DNA of 64,000 nt from an uncultured SAR86 cluster bacterium (lineage in GTDB: Bacteria; Pseudomonadota; Gammaproteobacteria; Magnimaribacterales; AG-339-G14): positions 138,827 through 202,826 of the forward strand of contig CACMTR010000003.1 of the NCBI GenBank assembly GCA_902616715.1. The letters are read 5' to 3'. Below the pieces are notes generated by a model. It saw only the letters and a program-made list of their open reading frames with translations. It did not search any database and had not been told where the DNA came from. The translations under genes were made by a program, and so were the position numbers. Position 1 is the stretch's first letter. Each line of letters starts with the position of its first letter. This document shows, piece by piece, positions 28,137 through 37,228 of the stretch.

Positions 28137-28181
28137 AGATGATGTTAAATATATGTTTTGGGCAAAGCGTTACCATCATCT
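28137..28181 (+). repeat. Start-proximal inverted repeat AGATGATG ... CATCATCT
   Basis: AGATGATG at 28137-28144 and CATCATCT at 28174-28181 pair over 8 bp. Beyond one T-C mismatch, TAA (28146-28148) and TTA (28170-28172) pair again, enclosing a 21 nt loop. It ends 12 nt before the photolyase ATG and could affect ribosome access. Confidence 0.35.
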
Positions 28182-28193
28182 TGTCACCAAATT

Positions 28194-29591
28194 ATGAGTA
28201 ATCTTTTCATTTTCACTAACGATTTGAGGCTTGATGACAACGCTGCTTTATATCAATCCTCTCTAGCAAAAAAAGGTTTAACTGCTGCTTTCATTTTTAA
28301 TCCACAAAAATGGGAAGATCACAAGGATAGTCCGTTAAAAATTAGATTTCAACTTGATCATCTCAAAGAAATAAGAGATGAGCTTATTAAAAAAAATATT
28401 AATTTTAAAATCATTTACGCAGACGGAATTGAAGATGAACCTAAAAAAGTCTTGGAACTAGCAAAAAAATTAAAAATAAAATCAGCTTATATAAACAAAG
28501 ATTATGGCTTTAATGAAAGAAAGAAAGATGATTCGCTCAAGCTACTTTTTGATAAAGAAAACATAAAATTTAATCTTTTTGATTCTTCAATTTTGAACCC
28601 TGAAATAATTAAGACTGGTTCAGGAAATTATTTCAAAGTTTTCACTCCCTACTCAAAGGTTTTCAGAAGTTTATTAACTCCTAAAGATCTTGATATTATT
28701 TCAGAGCCTTTACCTCAAGATTCGAATATTTTAGAAAATGACCAAATACCTGAGTATGAATTAGAAGATAAATATTTTTTAAAGTCTATAAAAGATTACA
28801 AAGTTGGCTCCAATGAAGTTAAAAATATTCTTGAATCTTTTCTTCATGAAAAAATAGAAGATTATAAAAACTTAAGAGATTTTCCTTATCTAGATTCAAC
28901 TAGTAAATTATCTCCTTATTTAACTTCAGGAATGATTTCAGCAAAAACTTGTTTGAAAGAGCTTTTAGTAAAATTCGAGGATTCCCCAGGAACAGGTCAG
29001 TATTCTTGGATGAATGAAATTCTTTGGAGAGAATTTTACAAATACATCATCTTTCATTTTCCTAGAGTAAGTAAAGGTAAATCTTTTAATGAAAAATATG
29101 ATCAAATGATTTGGAGAGACGACGAACACAACTTTAAAAAATGGTGTGAAGGAAAAACTGGAATACCAATTATTGACGCAGCTATGACTCAACTCAACCA
29201 AACTGGATGGATGCATAATAGACTAAGAATGGTTGTAGCTATGTTCCTCTCAAAAAATCTATTAATAGATTGGAAACTAGGTGAGGAATATTTTATGAAA
29301 AGACTCATCGATGGAGATCATGCTTCTAATAATGGTGGATGGCAGTGGAGCGCTTCTACAGGAGTTGATGCTGCACCATATTTTAGAATTTTCAATCCCA
29401 TTACTCAGTCAGAAAAATTTGATAAAGACGGCCAGTTCATCAAAAAATTCTTGCCAAGTCTTGAAACGATTCCTGAGAAACAAATTCACAATCCTCCAAA
29501 AGAATTAAGGTTAAAAAATAATTATCCTGATATGATTGTCGACTTAAAAGAATCCAGAAAAAGAGCTCTGGATGCCTTTTCAAGTATATGA
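28194..29591 (+). CDS. phrB: Deoxyribodipyrimidine photolyase, class I
   Basis: A 465-residue blue-light DNA repair enzyme that splits cyclobutane pyrimidine dimers. The N-terminal antenna-binding alpha/beta domain starts FIFTNDLRLDDNAAL. The C-terminal FAD domain has WREFYKYIIFHFPR, GIPIIDAAMTQLNQTGWMHN and DGDHASNNGGWQWSASTG, which are class I photolyase/cryptochrome signatures. I use the ATG at 28194; an upstream TTG at 28158 extends the frame but the added residues look unlike the family. It overlaps the next gene by 4 nt (ATGA). UV repair fits a surface-water organism. Confidence 0.93.
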   Translation: MSNLFIFTNDLRLDDNAALYQSSLAKKGLTAAFIFNPQKWEDHKDSPLKIRFQLDHLKEIRDELIKKNINFKIIYADGIEDEPKKVLELAKKLKIKSAYINKDYGFNERKKDDSLKLLFDKENIKFNLFDSSILNPEIIKTGSGNYFKVFTPYSKVFRSLLTPKDLDIISEPLPQDSNILENDQIPEYELEDKYFLKSIKDYKVGSNEVKNILESFLHEKIEDYKNLRDFPYLDSTSKLSPYLTSGMISAKTCLKELLVKFEDSPGTGQYSWMNEILWREFYKYIIFHFPRVSKGKSFNEKYDQMIWRDDEHNFKKWCEGKTGIPIIDAAMTQLNQTGWMHNRLRMVVAMFLSKNLLIDWKLGEEYFMKRLIDGDHASNNGGWQWSASTGVDAAPYFRIFNPITQSEKFDKDGQFIKKFLPSLETIPEKQIHNPPKELRLKNNYPDMIVDLKESRKRALDAFSSI

Positions 29592-30040
29592 CAAAAGAAA
29601 TAAATAAAAATCTTCCGGCTTATCTTGAAAAGATGAATGCTGAAATTCTGGAATTAAACTTCAAAACCGAATCCTTAAAGATGTCTTTTAATCCAGATGA
29701 ATTTTTCTGTCATTCAGATGGAACTATTTTACAAGGTGGTTTTGTAACTACGATGTTAGATGCCAGTATGGCTTTTCTTGTAATGCAACTTTTAGACTTT
29801 AAGAAAGTACCCTTATCAATTGATATTAATGTAAATTTTTTGTCTTCTGGAGGACCAAAATTTACCATTGCAGAAGCTAAAGTGATTAAAATTGGAAAAT
29901 CTATTGCTTTTTCATCCGCTGAACTTTTTCAAGACGACGTTTTAATAGCTACCGCCAGCTCTTCAATAAAATTGAAAGATTTTATTTCTAAAAACTGGCT
30001 TAACAATACTATTGGAAAAAATATTAAAATTATTAAATAA
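29588..30040 (+). CDS. PaaI-like hotdog-fold thioesterase
   Basis: A 150-residue single hotdog domain. The segment HSDGTILQGGFVTTMLDASMAF contains the GG..TxxDxAMA pattern of the PaaI/YigI group, where the aspartate is catalytic. SIDINVNFLSSG forms the central strands. Such enzymes hydrolyse acyl- or aryl-CoA esters; the substrate is not visible from sequence. It is coupled to the photolyase gene by ATGA but has no obvious functional link to DNA repair. The acyl-CoA dehydrogenase gene converges on it 4 nt away. Confidence 0.8.
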   Translation: MTKEINKNLPAYLEKMNAEILELNFKTESLKMSFNPDEFFCHSDGTILQGGFVTTMLDASMAFLVMQLLDFKKVPLSIDINVNFLSSGGPKFTIAEAKVIKIGKSIAFSSAELFQDDVLIATASSSIKLKDFISKNWLNNTIGKNIKIIK

Positions 30041-30044
30041 TTCT

Positions 30045-31262
30045 TTAAACTCCAAAATCCCAGGATAGCCCATCACGATACTTCTTTAATATTTGCTTGG
30101 CTATAAGAATTCTATGAACTTCATCTGGACCATCAGCAAGTCTTAAAGTTCTTGCGCCTTGATACATTCCAAATAAAGGTAAATCAGCAGACACACCTTT
30201 CCAACCATAAACTTGAATTGCACGATCAACAACCCTATGCATTGCCGCTGGAACATAAATTTTGATTGCAGAAATATCTACTCTTGGGTCGCCCTCAGAA
30301 TCCATTACCTCGGCACAATGGATCGTCATTAATCTCGCAGTTTGAATATCAATATAAGAATCTGCAATGAATCCTTGGATCATCTGTTTTGATTCCAACA
30401 AACCACCATGTACTTCTCTGGTTATAGTTCTTTTAGACATTAAATCAAAAGCTCGCCACATTTGCCCAATACTATTCATGCAATGAAAAACTCTTCCAGC
30501 TCCTAAACGATCTTGGGCCGCCGCATGACCAGAACCTCTGGCACCTAATTGATTTTCAAGAGGCACTCTTACGTTTTCATATTTAATTTCTACATGATCT
30601 CCACCAGTATGACCCCAAATTGGCACAGATCTGATTATGTTAAAACCCGGAGAATTAGTAGGCACTATGATCTGGGTCATTTTTGAATTGATTTCTCCAG
30701 AATTTGTTTCTTCTTCTGTTCTGCACATGACAATGGCAAAGTCCGCTCTAATTCCGTTCGAAGTCATTACTTTATGACCATTAATAACCCACTCATCTCC
30801 ATCTCTTACAGCAGTTGTTTTTATAGACCTAGGATCAGATCCTGCGCTATCAGGCTCTGTCATAGAGAAAGCAGATTCCATCTCGCCAGCAACTAAAGGC
30901 TCCAACCACTTTTTTTTCTGTTCATCAGTGCCATATTTAAGAAGAACTTTCTGGTTTCCAGAATTTGGAGCAATCACACCAAATAATCTATTTGATAGAG
31001 GTGACCAAGCTAATATTTCATTCATATAAGCATGAGCCATAAAACCTATACCCATGCCCCCATATTCCTCGGGGAGATGAGGCGCCCAAAGTTTTTCTGA
31101 TTTAACAGTTTCTCTTATTTCAGCCCTAATCGATTTTGCCGAATCTCCTCCTTTATAAATTTCTTTTTCGTTAGGGATAATTTGCTCAGCAACTATATTG
31201 GCTGTTTTAGAACGGATTTCATTAATATCTTTTGATAAGGTTGGTATTGGTGATATTTGCAT
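30045..31262 (-). CDS. Acyl-CoA dehydrogenase family protein
   Basis: A 405-residue FAD enzyme that introduces a 2,3 double bond into an acyl-CoA. The three ACAD domains are seen in order: N-terminal helical region (1-130), beta domain with AFSMTEPDSAGSDPRSI and WVINGHKVMTSNG, and C-terminal helices with GAGRVFHCMN and YGWKGVSADLPL followed by TLRLADGPDEVH. The closing segment resembles the ACAD10/11-like and FadE-type groups with a long-chain substrate preference, but chain length cannot be assigned. The divergent esterase gene begins 83 nt from its start. Confidence 0.9.
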   Translation of the reverse strand: MQISPIPTLSKDINEIRSKTANIVAEQIIPNEKEIYKGGDSAKSIRAEIRETVKSEKLWAPHLPEEYGGMGIGFMAHAYMNEILAWSPLSNRLFGVIAPNSGNQKVLLKYGTDEQKKKWLEPLVAGEMESAFSMTEPDSAGSDPRSIKTTAVRDGDEWVINGHKVMTSNGIRADFAIVMCRTEEETNSGEINSKMTQIIVPTNSPGFNIIRSVPIWGHTGGDHVEIKYENVRVPLENQLGARGSGHAAAQDRLGAGRVFHCMNSIGQMWRAFDLMSKRTITREVHGGLLESKQMIQGFIADSYIDIQTARLMTIHCAEVMDSEGDPRVDISAIKIYVPAAMHRVVDRAIQVYGWKGVSADLPLFGMYQGARTLRLADGPDEVHRILIAKQILKKYRDGLSWDFGV

Positions 31263-31345
31263 AATTATTATTATCTTATTTGAGTAATTTCTATGATAAT
31301 AGCTGAGAAATTTAATAAGTTAAAATTTAAATTCAGGTTATTTTT

Positions 31346-33220
31346 ATGAAAAATTTTCTCAGCATTTCAGTTATTTTTTTGCTATTTTCTTGCACTGGCG
31401 CTATTAATAAAGAATCAATCAGAGAAATATCACAAGGACTGCTCATTGGCAAAAACTCAGAGAATAATACTTTTTCCTGGAAGGGCATCCCTTTCGCAAA
31501 ACCTCCAATAAACGAATTAAGGTGGAAAGCTCCTCAGATGGCTATGCCGTGGGAAGGGCTTTTTGAGGCGACGGATTTTAAAGATGAGTGTTTTCAAAGA
31601 GAAATTATCTTAGCTGAAGAAGACTTTATCGGAAGCGAGGATTGTTTGTATTTGAATATTTGGACACCTAAACTCTCAAAAGACGATATAGCATCATTGG
31701 ACAAACCATTGCCTGTTATGATGTGGATACACGGCGGAGGAAATGTAGTTGGAGACGCAAAAATCTATGATCCAAGCTCTCTCGTTTCCAGTCAAAATGT
31801 TATCGTTGTGACTATTCAATACAGGATGGGAGCATTTGGGTGGTTTAGACACCCATCTCTTGTGGATGAAAATTCATCTTTAGAAGATAAATCAGGAAAT
31901 TTTGGAACGCTAGACACCATTGCAGCACTTGAGTGGATAAAAAATAATATTAAAGCTTTTGGGGGCGATGCAAATAACATAACAATATTTGGTGAGTCAG
32001 CAGGGGGTCATAACGTAACTGCTTTGTTTGCTTCTCCTCTGGCGGAAGGTCTTTTTCATAAAGCAATCGTTCAAAGTGGTGTTTCAAGTGTTTCATCCAT
32101 CGAAGCAAGTGAAAATTACCTACCTTTAAATAATGAAGCGCCTACGGACAGTGCTTTAAATGTTCTTAATAAAATTTTAGTTTATAAAGGGCTAGCAAAA
32201 GATATGTTTGAGGCAAAATCTTTGCAATCAAATATGACCCGTCTCGAGAGGAAAGAAATTTTATATAACGCAACTCCAGAAGAACTTGTAACAGCCCTTT
32301 TAAACGATAGACCAGATAAAGTCGGTATGACTAGGGTATTTCCAGATGGACATGTGATTTTGAAAGGTGGATTTCAAGAGGCTTATTCAAAAAATACCTT
32401 AAAAAAAGTCCCAATAATTTTTGGAACTAATAAAGATGAAAACAAGTTCTTCAATTCTGCTAACCCTAATTTTGTTGAATGGATTCCTGCTCGAGGTCTG
32501 TTCAAAACAGCAGGTGTTGATTTGATGCCTGCAAGAATTATAGATCCAGAATATTATGATGCTATAAACTTTTATGGTTCAGGTTTTTGGAAGAATTCAG
32601 CTGTTGACAGCCCAGCAAGAATACTTGTTGAAAACGGCCACAACAGTACTTATGCCTACAGATTTGATTGGGACGAATTACGAGAAGTTAATGGAGTTGA
32701 ACTTTCGAGGCTTGTCGGAGCCGCACATGCATTAGAAATCTTATTTGTTATGGGTACTTTTGATAACTTCATTATTAAAAGTTTTCTTTTTGGTAAAGGA
32801 GCCTTTCAGCCAGCTCTTCAGCTCTCAAAGGATATTCAATCCTACTGGGCAGAATTTGCTTACACAGGAGATCCTGGAAAAGGGAGAAATAATGACTTAC
32901 CTGAATGGAAAAATTGGTCCAATACAGGACAAAAATATCTAATTTTAGATTCATCACTTGATAAGGGCATAGTGATGTCAGAAGAGGAATACACTGTCGA
33001 CTTTCTTCTGGAAGGCTTATCAAAAGACCAGAGATTATCGGATGTTGAAAAATGTGAAACTTTATTTGGTATTTCTTATGACGATGGTTCTGGAGTTTCC
33101 GATAATGTATTTAATAATTTTCTTGATGGTTTTTGTGTTGATCTAGACTATACTCAAACTATTGAAATAATTAATGCAGTTAGAACTAGACTAACTATTA
33201 ATGATGAGGAGACGTCATGA
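31346..33220 (+). CDS. Carboxylesterase (type B) lipoprotein
   Basis: A 624-residue alpha/beta hydrolase of the carboxylesterase/lipase type B family. The signal peptide ends in LFSC, with the lipidated cysteine at 16, so the enzyme is probably anchored to a membrane facing the periplasm or outside. SEDCLYLNIWTP is a family signature, HGGGN forms the oxyanion hole and FGESAGGH holds the nucleophile S218. The final 100 residues extend beyond the typical core. The natural ester is unknown. The stop overlaps the next gene by 4 nt, so it is coupled to the DsbA-like isomerase. Confidence 0.88.
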   Translation: MKNFLSISVIFLLFSCTGAINKESIREISQGLLIGKNSENNTFSWKGIPFAKPPINELRWKAPQMAMPWEGLFEATDFKDECFQREIILAEEDFIGSEDCLYLNIWTPKLSKDDIASLDKPLPVMMWIHGGGNVVGDAKIYDPSSLVSSQNVIVVTIQYRMGAFGWFRHPSLVDENSSLEDKSGNFGTLDTIAALEWIKNNIKAFGGDANNITIFGESAGGHNVTALFASPLAEGLFHKAIVQSGVSSVSSIEASENYLPLNNEAPTDSALNVLNKILVYKGLAKDMFEAKSLQSNMTRLERKEILYNATPEELVTALLNDRPDKVGMTRVFPDGHVILKGGFQEAYSKNTLKKVPIIFGTNKDENKFFNSANPNFVEWIPARGLFKTAGVDLMPARIIDPEYYDAINFYGSGFWKNSAVDSPARILVENGHNSTYAYRFDWDELREVNGVELSRLVGAAHALEILFVMGTFDNFIIKSFLFGKGAFQPALQLSKDIQSYWAEFAYTGDPGKGRNNDLPEWKNWSNTGQKYLILDSSLDKGIVMSEEEYTVDFLLEGLSKDQRLSDVEKCETLFGISYDDGSGVSDNVFNNFLDGFCVDLDYTQTIEIINAVRTRLTINDEETS

Positions 33221-33819
33221 AAAAATTAGATTTTTATTTTGATTTTGCCAGCCCAAATGCTTATTTTGGTTACCAAGTACTCAAAGATTTTCCTGAAAAA
33301 TATAATTGTGAAATTAAATTTACACCAGTTCTTTTGGGAGGTATTTTTAAATCAACAAATAACAAACCACCCATGGAACAATTTTTTGGAGTATTGAATA
33401 AGAATGAGTATCAATCGCTTGAAATTGAGAGATTTGTGGAGCGCCATAAACTCACGAAATTTAAGATGAATCCTCATTTCCCTGTGATTACTCTTCAAAT
33501 GATGAGAGGGGCGGTGGCTGCGGATATGGATGGTTATCTCGAAGATTATATCGAAAAAGTACTGGTACACATGTGGGAAGAGCCTAAAAAAATGGACGAC
33601 CCTGAGGTAATCAAAGTTGCTTTTGAAGAGTCTGGATTAAATGCAGATAAGTTAATGAATCAAATGCAAGATCCTGATGTAAAAGCAAAATTAATATCCA
33701 ATACTGAAGAAGCTGTTAAAAGGGGATTATTTGGGATCCCAACTTTTTTTCTTGATGATGAAATGTATTTTGGGAAAGATACTATTTGGATGATTGAAGA
33801 GATTCTTTCCTCGTCTTAA
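33217..33819 (+). CDS. 2-hydroxychromene-2-carboxylate isomerase / DsbA-like family protein
   Basis: A 200-residue thioredoxin-fold protein of the kappa-class GST/HCCA isomerase group. The start KLDFYFDFASPNAYFGYQVL carries the FDFxSP signature with the catalytic serine, and GLFGIPTFFLDDEMYFGKD near the C-terminus contains the cis-proline loop. Family members isomerise 2-hydroxychromene-2-carboxylate in naphthalene breakdown, but many act on unknown glutathione-linked substrates. The ATGA overlap with the esterase gene points to a shared pathway. Its 3' end overlaps the convergent wecA-like gene by 38 nt. Confidence 0.83.
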   Translation: MKKLDFYFDFASPNAYFGYQVLKDFPEKYNCEIKFTPVLLGGIFKSTNNKPPMEQFFGVLNKNEYQSLEIERFVERHKLTKFKMNPHFPVITLQMMRGAVAADMDGYLEDYIEKVLVHMWEEPKKMDDPEVIKVAFEESGLNADKLMNQMQDPDVKAKLISNTEEAVKRGLFGIPTFFLDDEMYFGKDTIWMIEEILSSS

Positions 33820-34852
33820 GTTTTTTATAAATAGATTTACTAAATAAGTTCCAAAATAAAAAAATTCCTATAGCAGTAAAAAAAGAAATCGATTCAGCTA
33901 TTTCTAATATCGAAAATGTTATGCCTATAGCGAAAATTATTAAACTAAAAAAAGAAACGATAATAAGAGTTTCCCTTGATGAATATCCTAAATCTAGAAA
34001 GTAATGATGAATATGTTCTCTGTCGGAACTAAAGATCGAAATTCCTTTAACTAGCCTTTTCCACATTACTCTGAATGCATTAAGTAATACCAAACCTATA
34101 CACCACAGAGTATCTACAGGTCTAATTTCAGGTTCTTGGGAAAGCAAAACAAAGGAACCGGCAAAAAGAAATCCTATCATCATGGCTCCATGATCTCCGA
34201 TGAAGACCTTAAATTTTTTACCGAAGATACCAAGATTCATCAAAATATAAGGCAATATAGCTGATAAAAATACTAGAAAAATAATGCTAATTTCTCCGAT
34301 TAAGATAATCATTCCTATCAAAGCTATTAAAACTTGTGAGCTAAAAAAACCGTCTATCCCATCAATCCAATTAAAAGCATTAATCACACCTACAATACAA
34401 AAAATAGTAAAAATAAAAGCAATATATTCATTCAATATGATTTCACCTTTTCCAAGCAAAGCTCCTAAATTGATAAGGCTTACATCTCCTAGTTGCATAA
34501 ATAAAATCGAGCAGCTTATTTGTGTAAACAATCTAACCCATACCGGTAGGCTCACGAGATCATCAATTAAACAAATCGACAGTAAAACCAAAGAAAGAAG
34601 TATCAAAATTATAAAAGAAAAGAAAGGGAAATTTGATCCATAGCTTTCATTTGGTATTTGAAAATTGAAAAAAGAATCAAAGTCAAAATAAAAAAGTAAA
34701 AGACAAGCAAAAATGAAAAGGGAGTAACTTAAACCAAATGATAACCCTCCTGAAATTGGAACGGCCATATCGTGTTGTTTTTTTACTCCATCTGGCTCAT
34801 CAACAAAGTTTTTTTTTGTTAAAAAAATGACGGACAAGTAAGTGAATAACAA
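33782..34852 (-). CDS. WecA/TagO-like polyprenyl-phosphate GlcNAc-1-phosphate transferase, probably frameshifted near the 5' end
   Basis: A 356-residue multi-pass membrane enzyme of the MraY/WecA superfamily, which loads a sugar phosphate onto a lipid carrier for O-antigen or capsule synthesis. Visible motifs are LIDDLVSLP, NAFNWIDGIDG, FIGDHGAMM and the HIHHYF segment typical of WecA. The continuous frame has only a TTG start at 34852 and lacks most of the first membrane helix. In a +1-shifted frame, GTG at 34889 behind an AAGGA ribosome site encodes FSLFLLFLLVGFVIHLLVR, which would join the main frame if the A9 tract (T9 at 34809-34817) had eight bases. The true gene is therefore probably 33782-34889. 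Confidence 0.85.
   Translation of the reverse strand: MLFTYLSVIFLTKKNFVDEPDGVKKQHDMAVPISGGLSFGLSYSLFIFACLLLFYFDFDSFFNFQIPNESYGSNFPFFSFIILILLSLVLLSICLIDDLVSLPVWVRLFTQISCSILFMQLGDVSLINLGALLGKGEIILNEYIAFIFTIFCIVGVINAFNWIDGIDGFFSSQVLIALIGMIILIGEISIIFLVFLSAILPYILMNLGIFGKKFKVFIGDHGAMMIGFLFAGSFVLLSQEPEIRPVDTLWCIGLVLLNAFRVMWKRLVKGISIFSSDREHIHHYFLDLGYSSRETLIIVSFFSLIIFAIGITFSILEIAESISFFTAIGIFLFWNLFSKSIYKKLKTRKESLQSSK
34809..34817 (-). other. A9 homopolymer tract at the wecA-like frameshift
   Basis: Nine T on the plus strand (A9 in the gene). Loss of one base joins the GTG-started hydrophobic leader frame (from 34889) to the main wecA-like frame. This may be a natural frameshift, programmed slippage, phase variation or a sequencing error. 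Confidence 0.55.
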
Positions 34853-34909
34853 AACCCACTAATAAAAATAATAAAAATAAAGAGAACACTTTCGAATGTC
34901 CTTAAATTA

Positions 34910-35728
34910 TTAATTTAAGAAACTGTCGTCTTTCTCAAGCATTAAGTCATAAATAGGTTGAAAACTTGCCCACATGGCGAATTCTGAACCTACTTGTGAT
35001 TTTGTTAATTCCGCAACCTCATCTGAAATTCTTTCCATTTGACCAGCTGATTCTGCAATTAACTGAGATTGACAACATCTATCCATAGATAAAAAAGCCC
35101 ATAAAGCAGCATCAACAGACTCGCCAGTTGTTAAGAGCCCGTGATTTTTTAGAATTGCAGCTTTTTTGTCTCCAAGGGCTTTAGCTATCCTATCTCCTTC
35201 GTCTGTTTCTAAAACAACCCCAGTAAAATCGTCAAATAAAACATGATTATTAAAAAATGCACATGAGTCCTGAGTAATTGGCTCTAATAATCTGCCAAGG
35301 CTAGAAAAAGATTTTCCATACATGGAATGAGAATGAGCCGCAGCATTTACGTCGGGTCTAGCTTCGTGAAGTCTAGAATGAATAGCAAAGGCAGCTGTGT
35401 TAAGCATTTTTCCTTCTCCCTGAACAATATTTCCCTCTCTATCAACAAGAATTAAGTCAGATATACATATTTGTCCAAAATGCATGCCGAAAGGATTAAC
35501 CCAAAAATAATGAGGATACTCTGGATCTCGCAAAGTAATATGGCCAGCAATTCCTTCATCATAGCCAAAATGAGAGAACATTCTAAAGCCTGCTGCAAGC
35601 CTTTCTAATTGATGTCTTCTTATTTCTTCTGGTGAATTACATTCTATTGGAGAAAGCGAGCCTTTTTCCTTCTGAGGTAATTTTCCTAAAGTAGTGTCGA
35701 TAGGCAACTGAATTTCTTTTTCCGACAT
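34910..35728 (-). CDS. Class II aldolase/adducin family protein
   Basis: A 272-residue protein of the zinc-dependent class II aldolase/adducin domain. AAAHSHSMYGKSF supplies the paired zinc histidines and LKNHGLLTTG the later one. Members include fuculose-phosphate aldolase and several decarboxylases; the substrate here is not known. I prefer the ATG at 35728, which has a strong GGAGGGA ribosome site 4 nt upstream. A GTG at 35740 would lie within or before that site. It is divergent from fumC across 90 nt. The wecA-like gene follows on the same strand. Confidence 0.85.
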   Translation of the reverse strand: MSEKEIQLPIDTTLGKLPQKEKGSLSPIECNSPEEIRRHQLERLAAGFRMFSHFGYDEGIAGHITLRDPEYPHYFWVNPFGMHFGQICISDLILVDREGNIVQGEGKMLNTAAFAIHSRLHEARPDVNAAAHSHSMYGKSFSSLGRLLEPITQDSCAFFNNHVLFDDFTGVVLETDEGDRIAKALGDKKAAILKNHGLLTTGESVDAALWAFLSMDRCCQSQLIAESAGQMERISDEVAELTKSQVGSEFAMWASFQPIYDLMLEKDDSFLN

Positions 35729-35818
35729 AAGTCCCTCCACTCACAGAGATTTAAAAATTTAAATCGTTTATTTAAATAAATATTTTGTACAATTGTATTT
35801 TAAACATTCAAAAAAATT

Positions 35819-37228
35819 ATGGCAAAAATAAAAAAAGGATACCGTATAGAAAAAGATAGCTTAGGCGAAGTTTATGTTCCAAAAAAAGCTTTATATGGAG
35901 CGCAAACTCAAAGAGCTGTAGAAAATTTCCCAATAAGTGGAATAAAAATGGATTTTCCTTTTACCAATTCTTTTGTGGACACGTTGGGTCTTATCAAAGA
36001 TGCTGCTGCTAGAGCAAATAAAAAGTTAGGTCTTTTAACATCGAGAAAGGCTACTGCAATTTCTAGGGCATCAAAAGAAGTTTGGCAGAGCAAACATAAC
36101 AAGGAATTTCCACTTGATGTATTCCAAACTGGTTCAGGCACAAGTTCCAATATGAATGCAAACGAAGTAATAGCAAATTTAGCTTATAAACTTAATGGCA
36201 TTCAAATTGATCCCAATGATGAAGTAAATATGAGTCAAAGCAGCAATGACGTTATCCCAACTGCGATTAAAGTAAGTGCATACAAAGATTTAACAGAAAA
36301 ACTTTATCCTGCATTGGAAAAATTAATTAAAGAAATTGAAAAAAAAGAAATCGCATTTAAAGGATTAATCAAAACTGGAAGAACTCACTTGATGGATGCA
36401 ATGCCATTAGAAATCTCTCAAGAACTTTCAGCTTGGTCATCTCAGTTAAAAAATGTAAAAAAAACATTAGTTTTTTTAGAAAAACGACTTTTGGAAATGC
36501 CCTTAGGTGGAACTGCAGTTGGAACTGGTATAAACGCTCATCCAAGATTTGCTAAAACTTTTGCCAAAGAGCTTTCAAGTTTAATTGGTGGAAAATGCAA
36601 AGCAATTTCTAGTGAAAACTTTTTTCATGAGCTTAGTTCTCAAGATACCGCGGTTCAGGTTTCAGGAGAGTTAAAGAATCTTGCTGTCGTATTGATGAAA
36701 ATTTCTAATGATCTTAGGTGGATGAATTCTGGGCCCTTGGCAGGATTATCAGAAATAGAACTGAAAGCTTTACAACCAGGAAGCAGTATTATGCCTGGCA
36801 AAGTAAATCCAGTTATTCCTGAAGCTGTTGCTATGGCTTCTGCAGATGTTATTGGAAATGATACTACAATAACTATTGCTGCTCAGTCAGGTAATTTTCA
36901 ACTCAACGTAATGCTTCCAGTTATTGCTTACAATCTACTAAAGAGTATGGCTTTACTGACAGGGAGTATGAATGTTTTAGCTGACAAAACTATCAGATCA
37001 TTCAAAGTAAACAAAAAAGCTTTAGAAAATGCATTAAATAGAAACCCAATTCTTGTTACTGCTTTGAATCCTGTAATCGGATACGCAAAAGCCGCAGAAA
37101 TTGCTAAAAAAGCCTATAGAGAAAACTTACCTATTATCGAGGTAGCTCTTGAGGAGACAAATTTAACTAGAGCACAATTGAGTAAATATTTAGATCCAAA
37201 AAAATTAATCAAAGGAGGTATTAAGTGA
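35819..37228 (+). CDS. fumC: Fumarate hydratase class II
   Basis: A 469-residue member of the fumarase/aspartase superfamily. GYRIEKDSLGEVYVP, GSGTSSNMNANEV, KTGRTHLMDAMP and the GSSIMPGKVNPV superfamily signature are present, and the region before the last motif fits fumarase rather than aspartase or argininosuccinate lyase. It hydrates fumarate to malate in the TCA cycle, next to the succinate dehydrogenase step encoded at 20-23 kb. Its stop overlaps the GTG start of phhB by 4 nt. Confidence 0.92.
   Translation: MAKIKKGYRIEKDSLGEVYVPKKALYGAQTQRAVENFPISGIKMDFPFTNSFVDTLGLIKDAAARANKKLGLLTSRKATAISRASKEVWQSKHNKEFPLDVFQTGSGTSSNMNANEVIANLAYKLNGIQIDPNDEVNMSQSSNDVIPTAIKVSAYKDLTEKLYPALEKLIKEIEKKEIAFKGLIKTGRTHLMDAMPLEISQELSAWSSQLKNVKKTLVFLEKRLLEMPLGGTAVGTGINAHPRFAKTFAKELSSLIGGKCKAISSENFFHELSSQDTAVQVSGELKNLAVVLMKISNDLRWMNSGPLAGLSEIELKALQPGSSIMPGKVNPVIPEAVAMASADVIGNDTTITIAAQSGNFQLNVMLPVIAYNLLKSMALLTGSMNVLADKTIRSFKVNKKALENALNRNPILVTALNPVIGYAKAAEIAKKAYRENLPIIEVALEETNLTRAQLSKYLDPKKLIKGGIK

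Noticed and set aside
28158..28193. Upstream TTG start for the photolyase gene
   Set aside because: The extra 12 residues do not resemble the family, the TTG lies in a hairpin loop, and the protein from ATG 28194 starts like other photolyases.
34284..34643. Plus-strand 119-codon open frame inside the wecA-like gene
   Set aside because: Antisense shadow of membrane-protein codons; the minus-strand reading has clear WecA motifs.
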